DNA of 64,000 nt, taken from contig OY760427.1 in NCBI GenBank assembly GCA_963663495.1, positions 2,976,001 to 3,040,000 of the forward strand, read 5' to 3'. This stretch comes from G963663495 sp963663495 (GTDB lineage Bacteria; Bacteroidota; Rhodothermia; Rhodothermales; Bin80). Numbering within the stretch: the first letter of the stretch is position 1; each line of letters opens with the position of its first letter. The notes under the pieces are model-generated. The model was not told the origin of the DNA. It made no database searches and saw only the letters and a program-made list of their open reading frames with translations. The translations under genes and the position numbers were made by a program. Below, piece after piece: positions 1 through 9,400 of the stretch.

Positions 1-123
1 GCCCAGGAAGGCTGTCCCGAGAACCAGCACAAAAGCCAACGCTACCCACACCTTGTAGGGCATCAGGTAGGATATAATGCGTCTAAGCAGCTTCCGATCA
101 AGCCCCTTCGGCTGTTCTCCCAT
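1..123 (-). CDS. ABC exporter half-transporter, N-terminal fragment (runs off window)
   Basis: Forty-one codons are visible, beginning at an ATG whose complement is at 121-123. The peptide starts MGEQPKGLDRKLLRRIISYL, then MPYKVWVALAFVLVLGTAFLG. A basic amphipathic stretch ending in a 'YxxPYK' motif, followed by the first hydrophobic helix, is typical of the start of ABC exporter (MsbA/MdlB-like) membrane domains. An AAGGA ribosome-binding site overlaps the stop of the upstream RNase Z gene, so the two are very likely translated from one message. Together with the ABC gene at 1097-2896 it would give a heterodimeric exporter. The nucleotide-binding domain lies outside the window, so function rests on the N-terminus and context. 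Confidence 0.7.
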   Translation of the reverse strand, partial: MGEQPKGLDRKLLRRIISYLMPYKVWVALAFVLVLGTAFLG

Positions 124-133
124 ACGGTCGTCC

Positions 134-1054
134 TTAGTAATCTCCTACAGAGTAGCGTCCCAGCTCAACCGCGGCGGCCGAATACGGGAACTCTTCCTTA
201 GCCTGCCGAACGAGCAGCCCAATGTCCGAATACCGTGCGCTAAAATGGCTCAGCAGCAACCTGCCTGCACGCGCTCTGCGTGCAACCGCGGCGGCCTCCC
301 GTGCTGTCGAGTGCCCGGTCCTTTCCGCACGCTCCTGGTGCTCATCTGAAAAAGTTGCATCATGCAGGACGAGAGACGCATCCGTGGCGAGTTGCTGCCC
401 CGCCTCGCACGGGCGCGTATCAACAAGATAGGCGAAGGATCGCGGGACCGGTGGAGGCCCGACGACTTGGCTGCTCTGGATCACTGCACCGGATGCAAGC
501 CGAATTGATCCACCATTCTTCAACATCCGAAAATGCTCGGGCGCATGTGCACCCATGGCACGAGCCTTATCCGCATCCAGGGATCCGAGCCGCGCCCGCT
601 CCTGCACCCGATACCCTACCGTAAAGACCCGATGCTCTAAGGTACGCGCTGTTATGACCCACAATGCATTCTCATGCACAACTCCAGAACGAAACTCCTT
701 GTTCAAGGACCGATGCACCAATTCAAATCCCCGATTCTTGAACAAGGAATCCGATAACATGTCAAGAATCGGTACCAAGTCTGCAGGAGCCAGGAGCGTC
801 AGAGGGGCCGTGCGACCACTCAATGCCATCGTGGATAGAAGGCCGAACAGTCCAATAAAGTGATCCCCGTGCAGGTGGGTAATGCATATCGTATCAACAT
901 GTCCGTGCTTCAGCCCGGCATCAAGCAGCCTTCGTTGTACACCTTCACCGCAATCCAGCAGCAGGATGCGACCTGACTGAATCAGCGCTATAGAAGATAA
1001 GTGGCGCGTTCGGGTGGGTGCAGCCGCAGCAGTGCCTAGCGGAACAATAGTCAT
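134..1054 (-). CDS. rnz: Ribonuclease Z (tRNA 3' processing endonuclease)
   Basis: Metallo-beta-lactamase-fold endonuclease that removes 3' trailers from tRNA precursors; cytoplasmic and zinc-dependent. The HLHGDH metal-binding motif is near residue 60, followed by the other expected ligands: a histidine in TLEHR (about 141), an aspartate in LHDATF (about 232), an HST motif (about 248) and LSHFSARY near the C-terminus. The length (306 aa) matches the family. I chose the ATG at 1054, giving MTIVPLGTAAA, which matches how family members begin; a GTG three codons upstream is the alternative. Neither has a clear ribosome-binding site. The gene is sandwiched between two ABC half-transporters on the same strand, 10 nt from the downstream one and 42 nt from the upstream one. 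Confidence 0.93.
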   Translation of the reverse strand: MTIVPLGTAAAAPTRTRHLSSIALIQSGRILLLDCGEGVQRRLLDAGLKHGHVDTICITHLHGDHFIGLFGLLSTMALSGRTAPLTLLAPADLVPILDMLSDSLFKNRGFELVHRSLNKEFRSGVVHENALWVITARTLEHRVFTVGYRVQERARLGSLDADKARAMGAHAPEHFRMLKNGGSIRLASGAVIQSSQVVGPPPVPRSFAYLVDTRPCEAGQQLATDASLVLHDATFSDEHQERAERTGHSTAREAAAVARRARAGRLLLSHFSARYSDIGLLVRQAKEEFPYSAAAVELGRYSVGDY

Positions 1055-1096
1055 GGGCAACACATCAAGACTGACCGCAACGCGTGATCCTGCGCC

Positions 1097-2896
1097 TCAC
1101 AAGGCTTCCAATTCAGCTTCCAGAAGCTGCTGACGGTACAAACGAGCATACCTGCCACCGGCTTCAACAAGGCTTTGGTGGTTGCCCTCCTCCACAATTC
1201 CACCTTCTTCCAAGACTAGAATGGTATCGGCATCCTGAACAGTAGAGATTCGGTGGCTTACTATAACCACCGTGCGCTGGCCATATCGGCGACGCAGGTG
1301 CCCAAGAATGCGATGCTCTGTCTTAGTATCAACGCTGCTGAGAGCATCATCAAGAAGAAGAATGCGTGGACTGCGGACCAGTGCGCGTGCCAGCGATGTT
1401 CGCTGCTTCTGACCTCCCGAAAGGGTAACCCCGCGCTCACCGACAAACGTTTCAAATCCATCCGGGAAATCCAAGACATTGTCAAGAAGTTCTGCTTCAG
1501 TGGCAGCCTCTTCGATCCGATCGCTTCCGGCTTCCAAATCTCCAAACGCGATATTCGCCCCGATGGTATCGCTGAACAAAAACACATCCTGAGGAACGTA
1601 TCCCATTCCCGCTCGGAGCACATCAACGGGTACCTTCCGGGCATCCTCTCCATCCACTCGCACAACGCCTTCTGTAGGGTCATAAGAGCGGGCAATCAAC
1701 TCCACCAATGTGGACTTTCCTGACCCTGTATGCCCAACAACTGCCAGTATCCCTCCTGCCGGGAGCGTAAATGATACGCCATGCAAGGCCCATGGCCCAT
1801 TCTCCTCATACCGGAAAGAGACATCTTCGAACACAATACGACCGGCTAGCTCCTGAATGGAATGATCCGTTGTGTTTGAGTCATAAATTTCCGGCTTCGT
1901 GTCCAGTATATCATGAATGCGACTGATGGAAGCCGACGCCCGCTGCACCATTGAAATAACAAAACCCAGAGCAGCCACCGGCCATGTGATCAGAGCGATA
2001 TAAATCATGTACTCAACAATGTTGCCGATAGTAATAATCCCTTCTGTAACTAGCCTGCCTCCCATCCATACTACAAGTATTTGCGATATCCCAATGACCG
2101 TGACGAAAACAGGGCGCCACGCCGCTTCCACCTTAGCCAGTGAAAGGACACGCACCTTGTACGCAGTACTTTCAGCTTCAAACGCCTCGGCCTCCGACTC
2201 CTCGCGCGCATAAGCCTTGAGCACACGTATTCCTGACAAAGCCTCCTGGACCCGGCTGGTTAAGCTTGCATACTGCCGTTGCAGCGCCACACTTCGCGAG
2301 TGCACCAAATGCGCTACGAAAAATATTGCGACCGCCAGGATGGGCATCGGCAACAATGCATAAGCCGTCAGGCGCGGAGAGATCACGAGCATAGCAATGA
2401 TAGCCGTTACCATTATCACGATGGCTCGCGTGATATACATAACCGCCGGACCGATATAACGCCGCACTTGCTCAATATCACTTGTAGAACGCGTTATGAC
2501 ATCCCCCGTTGACGTTCTCGCGTAGTACCTTCTTGAAAGCTTTTGAATATGAGCATACAACGAGTTGCGTAGGTCAAACTCAATGTGTCTGGAGGCCACT
2601 ACTACGGTTTGTCGCATCAGGAAGGAGCAAACGCCGCTTGCCACACTGAGTCCAATTACTATCATCCCGAACAGCAGAAGCGAAATAAGGAGGTCGGCGT
2701 ACAACGGTCCTTCAAGCTCCGTGCCCCTGAACTGTCGGAAGAGCGCAACAAACCGAGGTATGCTGTCAACGGCCTGCCGCACGATCATCGGCACGGCAAT
2801 TGCGAAAATGGCCGAAATAATTGTAAACAGCAGCCCCGGGATATACAGACGCCGATAGTCTGCGAAAAAGTAATTCAGCCGGGACAGAGGCAACAT
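1097..2896 (-). CDS. ABC exporter, fused membrane and ATP-binding domains
   Basis: A full-length type IV ABC exporter half-transporter. The N-terminal half has six hydrophobic segments (ABC_membrane). The C-terminal half has Walker A GHTGSGKST, the LSGGQKQR signature, Walker B ILLLDDALSSVD and an H-loop ending VSHR. It sits in the inner membrane and presumably pairs with the half-transporter that starts at 123. The substrate cannot be told; relatives move lipids, drugs or peptides. The reading frame stays open back to a TTG at 3013, and the peptide SKYDGVRH just upstream of the chosen ATG resembles N-termini of related exporters, so a start up to 39 codons earlier is possible. The longer form would overlap the 5' end of the divergent arginase gene. 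Confidence 0.9.
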   Translation of the reverse strand: MLPLSRLNYFFADYRRLYIPGLLFTIISAIFAIAVPMIVRQAVDSIPRFVALFRQFRGTELEGPLYADLLISLLLFGMIVIGLSVASGVCSFLMRQTVVVASRHIEFDLRNSLYAHIQKLSRRYYARTSTGDVITRSTSDIEQVRRYIGPAVMYITRAIVIMVTAIIAMLVISPRLTAYALLPMPILAVAIFFVAHLVHSRSVALQRQYASLTSRVQEALSGIRVLKAYAREESEAEAFEAESTAYKVRVLSLAKVEAAWRPVFVTVIGISQILVVWMGGRLVTEGIITIGNIVEYMIYIALITWPVAALGFVISMVQRASASISRIHDILDTKPEIYDSNTTDHSIQELAGRIVFEDVSFRYEENGPWALHGVSFTLPAGGILAVVGHTGSGKSTLVELIARSYDPTEGVVRVDGEDARKVPVDVLRAGMGYVPQDVFLFSDTIGANIAFGDLEAGSDRIEEAATEAELLDNVLDFPDGFETFVGERGVTLSGGQKQRTSLARALVRSPRILLLDDALSSVDTKTEHRILGHLRRRYGQRTVVIVSHRISTVQDADTILVLEEGGIVEEGNHQSLVEAGGRYARLYRQQLLEAELEAL

Positions 2897-3819
2897 TGAG
2901 TGTCGAACGCCATCATATTTTGACGGATCCAAGCCACGGCGCACGGCACGTTCGTCTGATCGGGGCACCGATGGACCTTGGACAGCAGCTTCGTGGGGTT
3001 GATGTTGGTCCAAGCGCCCTACGTTATGCAGGGTTGGCCCGCCAGCTCAAAGAGCTGGGATACCGGGTAGAGGATTCAGGTAACATTGATGTTGCCATCC
3101 GGGACGCGCACAGGGGTAGGGACTTCCACGAGCCCATTCGCATCTCATGTGAGCGGATCTATGCAGAAGTCCGTAAGTGCGTTGATGAAGGGCACCTCCC
3201 CATCGTCATGGGGGGCGATCATTCGATCGCTATTGGTACCATCGGCGGTGCCACACACCTCCGTGCGGTCGGCGTCGTATGGATTGATGCCCATGCTGAC
3301 TTCAACACGCCTGCGACGTCTCCGAGCGGAAATGTCCATGGGATGCCCCTCGCCATCCTTTGCGGCCACGGCCCCGCTTCTCTGCTACATGTGGGGCGTG
3401 CAGGGGCCAAGATCACCCCGGATGATGTCGTGCTGATATCGCTGCGCGCCATTGACCGCAGCGAAGGACAGCAGTTGAGGAATCAACAGTTCGGTGTCTA
3501 CACGATGCGGGAGGTGGACGAACAGGGCATTGGAGCCGTCACACGCGCGGCGCTTGATCGGCTAAAGCACCACGACCGCCTGCATGTCAGCCTGGACATG
3601 GACAGCATTGACCCGATGTTCGCACCGGGAGTGGGAACCCCTGTTCCGGGTGGCCTCAACACCCGTGAAGGGCACCTCCTGATGGAGCTGCTGTCTGAGG
3701 ATGGCCGTGTTAGCTCTATAGATATTGTCGAAATCAATCCCCTCCTTGATGAGCGCAACCGAACCGCAGAGCTTGCCGCTCAGCTGCTCGCCTCGCTGTT
3801 GGGTAAGACCATCCTTTAG
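2896..3819 (+). CDS. rocF: Arginase (ureohydrolase family)
   Basis: Hydrolyses L-arginine to ornithine and urea with a binuclear manganese centre. The metal ligands are all visible: GGDHS (His about 109), DAHAD (131-135) and SLDMDSIDP (Asp 234 and 236). The N-terminal LIGAPMDLGQxxRGVDxGPSALRYAGL and the C-terminal EINPLLDERNRTAELA are typical of arginase/RocF rather than agmatinase. The start is taken as TTG at 2896, preceded by AGAGG at good spacing. No later start before the conserved LIGAP strand is convincing except an ATG that would cut into it. The 5' ends of arginase and the divergent ABC gene touch or overlap, so the promoters of one must lie inside the other. Confidence 0.92.
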   Translation: MSVERHHILTDPSHGARHVRLIGAPMDLGQQLRGVDVGPSALRYAGLARQLKELGYRVEDSGNIDVAIRDAHRGRDFHEPIRISCERIYAEVRKCVDEGHLPIVMGGDHSIAIGTIGGATHLRAVGVVWIDAHADFNTPATSPSGNVHGMPLAILCGHGPASLLHVGRAGAKITPDDVVLISLRAIDRSEGQQLRNQQFGVYTMREVDEQGIGAVTRAALDRLKHHDRLHVSLDMDSIDPMFAPGVGTPVPGGLNTREGHLLMELLSEDGRVSSIDIVEINPLLDERNRTAELAAQLLASLLGKTIL

Positions 3820-3951
3820 CCCGCAAAACCCGCGTAACTCCCACCACATAAGAATGGGATTCTGTCAAAGCCCTCGACATCGTTGTTCCGGAAGGGTGGC
3901 GCCGCCCGCATTTGGCCATTCGTGGCATATCTGACGGGTGCAGCCGTTGCA

Positions 3952-3988
3952 GAGCGCGCCGTCCTGCAGCCCGCAGGACGGCGCGCTC
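3952..3988. terminator. Long perfect GC-rich hairpin after arginase
   Basis: A perfect 16-bp inverted repeat (arms 3952-3967 and 3973-3988, GAGCGCGCCGTCCTGC and its complement) with a 5-nt loop. It lies about 130 nt after the arginase stop. No T-run follows on either strand, so it is not a textbook intrinsic terminator. It could be a transcript-stabilising hairpin, a factor-dependent stop or a repetitive palindrome. Confidence 0.4.
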
Positions 3989-4031
3989 ACGAAAACACTA
4001 GAAAGAACTGGAGCCTCCTCGTAGGCTAACC

Positions 4032-4200
4032 TTGGGGAATCATATACGTGAGTGACCAACTGTACACAGTGAGGCACTTGTATCAATTTCACGGGTCATA
4101 GGGGTCGGTAACCCGAACGCTCCTCGCCGTGCAGAAGCCCCAATCCCGGAGGCCAGTATGTTTGCAGCCGCATTCAGGTCTGCATGATCCGCATGTCCAC
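4032..4200 (-). ncRNA. Predicted omega RNA (guide RNA) of TnpB copy 1
   Basis: Inference from the family: TnpB guide RNAs overlap the 3' end of tnpB and stop at the element's right end, with the guide taken from flanking DNA (here, bases below 4032). The right end contains short stems suitable for a scaffold, such as GGGT/ACCC around the GGTCGGTAACC motif near 4105. The boundaries are approximate and no promoter can be assigned. Confidence 0.35.
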
Positions 4201-5290
4201 AGGACATACACGTGAATTTGCTCTGCGTCTTACGGTTACTCGCTTCTGTGTGCCCACACACAGAACACCGCTGACTGCCATAGGCAGCGGTAACCTTTAT
4301 CACCTTGCGGCACTTATAGCTCAGCATCTGTTCCAGCTGGCCCCAACCCGTTCGCAGTATCCCACGGTTGAGGCCAGACTTCTGTCTGACGTTTGTGCCA
4401 AAGCTCTCCATCGTCCCCTTAGCTGAATGTGTCATCGCTTTGATCTTCAGGTCCTCCAGTATCACCGTTGAGGAGCAATTGGCAATACCGCGACTTACCC
4501 GGTGGTTCGCATTCTTGAGGACGTTAGCACGCTTGCGCTGTATGCGGGCGATTCTATGCTTCCACCTGTTACGACGGTTGGAGCCTTTCTTCTGTCTCGC
4601 CAGTCTTCGCTGATGCCGCTTCAACTTGGCATCAAGACGCTTCGTATCCGGTTGTCTGATAATGCTTGTATCACCCTCTGTGGAGACCATAGCGACCTGC
4701 CCGCAATTACGGTCAATGCCTACAGCACCGCCGGTATCCTCTATTACAGGTGCCTCCATCTTGTAGCAGATGACAGCATACCCTTTGCCGGCGTTCTTCT
4801 TTACCGTGGCTTTGACGGGTATACCATCAGGGTACGGGTTGCCTCCCCGGCTGCGGAGCGCCATATATCCCTCTTTCGGGATATACAGCTTGCCATCCCG
4901 AACGCTTACGTTATCCGGGATCGTGAACGAAGGCGTACTACCACGTCTGGAATGGAATCTCGGTCTTCTCTTACCCTCCTTGAAGAATGCCTTCCATGCA
5001 TCCGCCTGATATTTCAATGGGTATCTAACGACACCAAAGGAGTATTCAGGTAGCCACTCGACCGTGCGGCGCAGCGCCGTGAACCGCTTCCCCAGCGAGA
5101 AGAAGCTTACCGAGGGCGGCTTCTCTCCAGCCTCTTTCGCTTTCTTGTACGCCTCGCTCTGCTCTGCGAGGATGGCATTCCACACAAACCTACACGCACC
5201 CGCTAATCCAGCAAGGTGCTTGGCTTTACTCCGGCTTCCGGGCAACAGCCTGTATGTGATATTGCGGTATGCACTAACCGTTTCGGGCAT
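4040..5290 (-). CDS. tnpB: TnpB RNA-guided nuclease (transposon-encoded)
   Basis: 416 aa with the full TnpB architecture. An N-terminal helix-turn-helix region includes GACRFVWNAI. A RuvC-like nuclease is split into VGIDRNCGQ (Asp193), VILEDLKIKAM (Glu279) and HADLNAAANI (Asp371), with a zinc finger CSVC...CMSC (Cys342, 345, 361, 364) between the last two. All three catalytic acidic residues and all four cysteines are present, so this copy could be active. Characterised TnpBs cut DNA next to a short target motif, guided by an RNA transcribed from the element's right end, which helps the element persist at its donor site. The start is the ATG at 5290. The last about 25 codons run into the right-end sequence. 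No transposase is present, so movement would need one in trans. Confidence 0.92.
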   Translation of the reverse strand: MPETVSAYRNITYRLLPGSRSKAKHLAGLAGACRFVWNAILAEQSEAYKKAKEAGEKPPSVSFFSLGKRFTALRRTVEWLPEYSFGVVRYPLKYQADAWKAFFKEGKRRPRFHSRRGSTPSFTIPDNVSVRDGKLYIPKEGYMALRSRGGNPYPDGIPVKATVKKNAGKGYAVICYKMEAPVIEDTGGAVGIDRNCGQVAMVSTEGDTSIIRQPDTKRLDAKLKRHQRRLARQKKGSNRRNRWKHRIARIQRKRANVLKNANHRVSRGIANCSSTVILEDLKIKAMTHSAKGTMESFGTNVRQKSGLNRGILRTGWGQLEQMLSYKCRKVIKVTAAYGSQRCSVCGHTEASNRKTQSKFTCMSCGHADHADLNAAANILASGIGASARRGAFGLPTPMTREIDTSASLCTVGHSRI

Positions 5291-5495
5291 GGCACTGTGG
5301 TATATAACTCCCTAATATATGGAAAGTATATATCATGCGTACCCACGTATTGAGTTATTTGAAATAATTGCAGTTTGTTCGTGAAAAGCGGGCACTGATT
5401 ATGAAAAACTGGCGAAAGCCATCCTATCTGCACCACCAAAGCACAAGAAGTAACTCCTGCGAAAACGCGTGGCACTCAGCCATATAACTCCCTAA

Positions 5496-6459
5496 CTTTG
5501 CAGGTAGCAAAACCCATAGAGATAAAAGAGGTCCCCCTATCTATTGGTGCCCCGTTACACAGTTTCTGGATCAGCTGCCAACAGGAACATTTCCTATGGG
5601 TGGCAAGAACGCTGGGCCCTCTGGAGGGGCGCCATAAGAATACGTTCTCGGCATTGAGGATGGTGCATATTGAGCGCTTTATGCCCAGCACCCCGGATGA
5701 TATACCGGGCATCCGTTGAAGATTCATGCTACACTTGCACGGACATCTTTGGCCGAGACGGTGTTCCATATGAATACGACCGCAGCGTCGATGGAGCGGT
5801 CACGGTCGAATCCAATGCTACAGCGTTTGTACGGTTGGGAACAGTATGATGCGAGAGGCTCGATGAGATGTTCTTCAATATTATATCAATGGAAGCGCAG
5901 GAAAGTATTGACATTTGCGAATTCTTCGCTGGCAGACTGGCTGGCATGAGCGTTGCGCGGTTCTGTGGATGAGCTGGCGCTGTGTGATCCACGACACAAT
6001 TCGGATAGTCAGCTTTGCGCACGGATGTACACGCAAGCTTGATTATGCGGAAGCTGCTAATCTGTGTCATCTATAGCGGCTAGGAGAGCTGAAGCAAGTC
6101 TACCATATGGAGCAGGAGCATCGGGCTGATATCAGAAGTGTGGTGCAGCTGTACCGGCGGCTGCACGCACTATGAAGACGGAGCAAGTTGACGTACCATA
6201 AGACGAAGCATTACAGGGCTGGAGCGCTGCCGGTGGGCGGCCGCGCGTGTTTACAGCAAGTCGGGGCACAATCGTATCTGATCGTCAGGGACCTCCTATA
6301 CGCTCGGATGCAACGGCAACGCATGCTAATGCTCCCGCGCAATTCCAGATCACAAATCAGAAATGTTGCCCCAAGGGTCGTCACCGAGTTCTACGGGGTT
6401 TTGCAGAATGCCCGACCAACAGAGACTTCCGTGAAGTTCATGCGCATGCCTTGTAGTGC
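5496..6459. other. Gene-free stretch, probably decayed coding or mobile DNA
   Basis: No intact gene is recognisable. Several interrupted frames keep protein-like composition. On the plus strand near 5990-6170, the peptide VIHDTIRIVSFAHGCTRKLD continues as a helical, charged sequence ending LYRRLHAL, broken by stop codons. Nothing could be matched to a known family. It is bounded by the left end of the TnpB element and the stop of the giant surface protein. Confidence 0.4.
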
Positions 6460-9400
6460 TTACCACCGCATGTAGCCACTCGCAGTCACGCCGTAGCTCA
6501 CCGGTCGGTACGGCGCCATGTGCTCCATCGCCAATCCGCTCACGCTGAACCCGATCCCAGTGCGCCCCTGTACTCCCGCCCCTATGCGGTAGTCCCGGCC
6601 TCTGTCACGCAGCCCCATACCCACATGCGGCCGTAGCACGCTTCGCCTGTGAACACGCGAGCCGTATCCCACCTCCAATTCCATCCGCCGATCCGATGGA
6701 TACACCTCCCACGGACGCTCCGCCTGCCATAGCGTTTCCACATGCGTACGGCCCCAGGTCGGCCGCACCTGCGCTCCCAATCCCTCCATTCCGCCATAGC
6801 GCACCATACCCGCATATCCCCACTCCCCGTAGCCGTCCTCCTGATGCAACACCAAACGTCTTGACATCACCTCCGCATGCAACATCCCCATCCGCACCCG
6901 TAACCCTCCGCCTGCCTCCATTCCCATTCCTCTCTCCGCATCCCCGCCGCTGTGCAAAACCGCCGCCTCCACATACGGCTCCAAGATATCCTGCAACGTC
7001 ACCGATCCCTCCAAACCCGCGCGAACACGGCTCACCTCAATCCCGCCATCCATCCCCAGCCAGAAACCGTCCGCCTCGTACTCCAGCCTTGAGCCTGCCC
7101 GGCGTACCACCGTGCCGACTACGCCCGCTGCCATCATGCGTATTCCCGTTTCCGCTGCTTCAGCCACTACTCCCTGTCCTGCTCCTGCCAACCCCCACAC
7201 GCTGTGACGGAAACCCCCGTAACGCACATACGGATACCAGCCCGTCATCTGTAGTAGCGTCCCTTCCTGCTCCAATGCCTCGCTGCGCGATACCACCATC
7301 CCCATCAGCCAGCGATCTCCCGCACGGTAGTCCGCCCCCAATGACGCCGTCACCACATCCGCTCCCGATACCGCGCCGCTCTGCAACCTGCTGTACGCAC
7401 CACGACCCCATACACTCATCCGCTCTCCGCTTGCCTGCATGCCACAGCCCGACAAAAGATGCGACACCCGTACCCGCTGACCGGGAAACGGCCTCGGCAT
7501 ACAACCCACCAATGATCCCTCCATACGCTCCGATACCGCCTCCACTATATGCACCGCCACACTCCTGCCCAATCGCGCACGGTTTCCCGTATCCTCCGAC
7601 CCCAACACCACCTCCTCTCGCACCGTCTCATTCCCTAACTCCACCATCAGCGCAAACGCCTCCCCGCTACCTTGCGCGCCCAGTAACGGCACGCGCACCT
7701 CTTTTCTTGTCTCCCCAGGCCCAAACTCCAGCATCCCCTCCATGCGCTCGTAGTCCTCTCCCGCCCATGCCGTGCCGTCTACCGTACGGTAACGGCCCGT
7801 CAGTCGCTCTGCCACGGGTGCCAACAGTCCCACCACAAACACCGCCTCGCTCTGTGACACCGCAATGGCTCGCACCTGCACGCCCGGCGCTGTCTCATCA
7901 TCCACGATCGTGCCCGTGGCCATCGCCTGCCCGATCTGTGTATTGATCGGATTCGACAGCGTCACCTCTATCGTCTCGTTGCCTTCCTGCAAGTCGTCGT
8001 CTATCAGCGGTATCCTTATTTGCGCCTCCGTACTGCCGGTCTCAAATACCACCAGCCCCTGTGTAGCCTCGTAGTCCACATCCGATGTCGCCGTGCCTCC
8101 TGTCACCGCAAACTGCACCGATACCACCTTTATGCTACCAAAACTCAGCCGCACCGCCATGACCAGTTCCTCCGAACTCTCTGTCCCTGTACCATCATAG
8201 ATGCTGACCTCTATTGGATCATCCTTAATCGTCACATTCCCCTCAGCATCCAACACCGCGGCATGCTCTGGAGCACTCAACCTTACTACCAATCCCTCGT
8301 CTTCCTCTACCACATCATCACGCGCTACTGGTACCCATATATGCCTCACCGTCTCCCCCGGTGCGAATACCAGCGTGCCAAGCGTGCGTGTGTAGTCCGC
8401 CCCAGCCTTCGCCGTAATGTCCTGCGTGGCAAACGCGATCCCTACACGTACCGCGCTCCCACCACTCAGCGATACTGCAAGCTTCGCACGCCCTTCATCC
8501 TCTGATACCGTCACATCGCCTATGGAAAGCTGTGGCAGTGGATCATTATCGAGTATCGTCACCATGGTCCGCTCGCCTCCGTCAAGCTGCACGAGGAAAG
8601 CCTCTCTGCCTTCATGCACTGTATCGTTCCGGGTTGGAATTTGTATGATAGTCCCCATTTCGCCAAGCCCTATAGTCACTGAACCGGTGCTCACCGCCTC
8701 GTAGTCCTCTCCGGCTGCTGCAGTCACATCACTTATGTTGTACAAGACCCTGATAGGATTCGCGCTGGCGCTACTAAGACGCAGGTGAACCTTTGCCGTA
8801 CCCCCTTCCCGTACAAACACCGCAGGTACCATGCTGACGGTCGGAGCAGCATCGTTGTCCACAATGGTGACACGGCCTGTTGCGTTACCCAGCTCAGCTC
8901 TCTGCGCGTCCGTCAACTCCAATGTGAAAGTCTCGTCACCCTCGTCCACCTCGTCATCAATGACCTCCACCGTTACCAGCTTCTCCAGCTCGTCTGCTGC
9001 GAACGTGAGCACTCCGATTGCCTGGTGGTAATCCGCACCCGCTGTCGCTGTACCATCGTGGGTATGGTATCGGACTGTGATAACACTGGCGCTCTCTCCG
9101 CTTAACCCCACACGAAATACGGCACTACCGGCACCTTCCTCTACCGTTATATCTGACAATACCCGCACGATGCGCGGAGCATTATCGTCATGAACCTCTA
9201 CCGTGATACTAGCCGACTTTCCGCCGTAGCCGCCGCCACTTGCTGTCAACTGTAAAGACCCAAATTCGTGGTCGTAGTCCGCATCCTCCAGTGCTGTTAC
9301 CACGACCGTCTGGACAGTATTCCAATCCGCAGGCGTGAAGGTTAAGTCCGGGGTACTGACCGATACCTTGTCGTTCAGTACGGGCTCTACATTGACGGAC

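Larger units (their letters stand above)
4032..5495 (-). mobile_element. TnpB-only element, copy 1 (IS605/IS1341-like), intact
   Basis: About 1.46 kb containing only a tnpB gene, with no Y1 transposase. The ends were set by comparison with three other copies in the window. The right end starts TTGGGGAATCATATACGTGA at 4032; the left end, read on the minus strand, is TTAGGGAGTTATATGGC, ending at 5495. The two ends form an imperfect terminal inverted repeat of roughly 20 bp, whereas classical IS200/IS605 elements have subterminal hairpins only. Between the tnpB start and the left end lie about 200 non-coding bases that are closely matched in copy 2 (22640-22873) and in the relic at 58412-58560. 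Confidence 0.8.

Noticed and set aside
3952..3988. Textbook rho-independent terminator
   Set aside because: The stem is excellent but no U-tract follows on either strand; kept only as a possible terminator or hairpin.
6696..7946. 416-codon Pro/Ser/His-rich open frame on the plus strand
   Set aside because: Antisense shadow of the giant surface protein's GC-rich barrel region; the low-complexity composition comes from complementing Gly/Arg/Met-rich codons.
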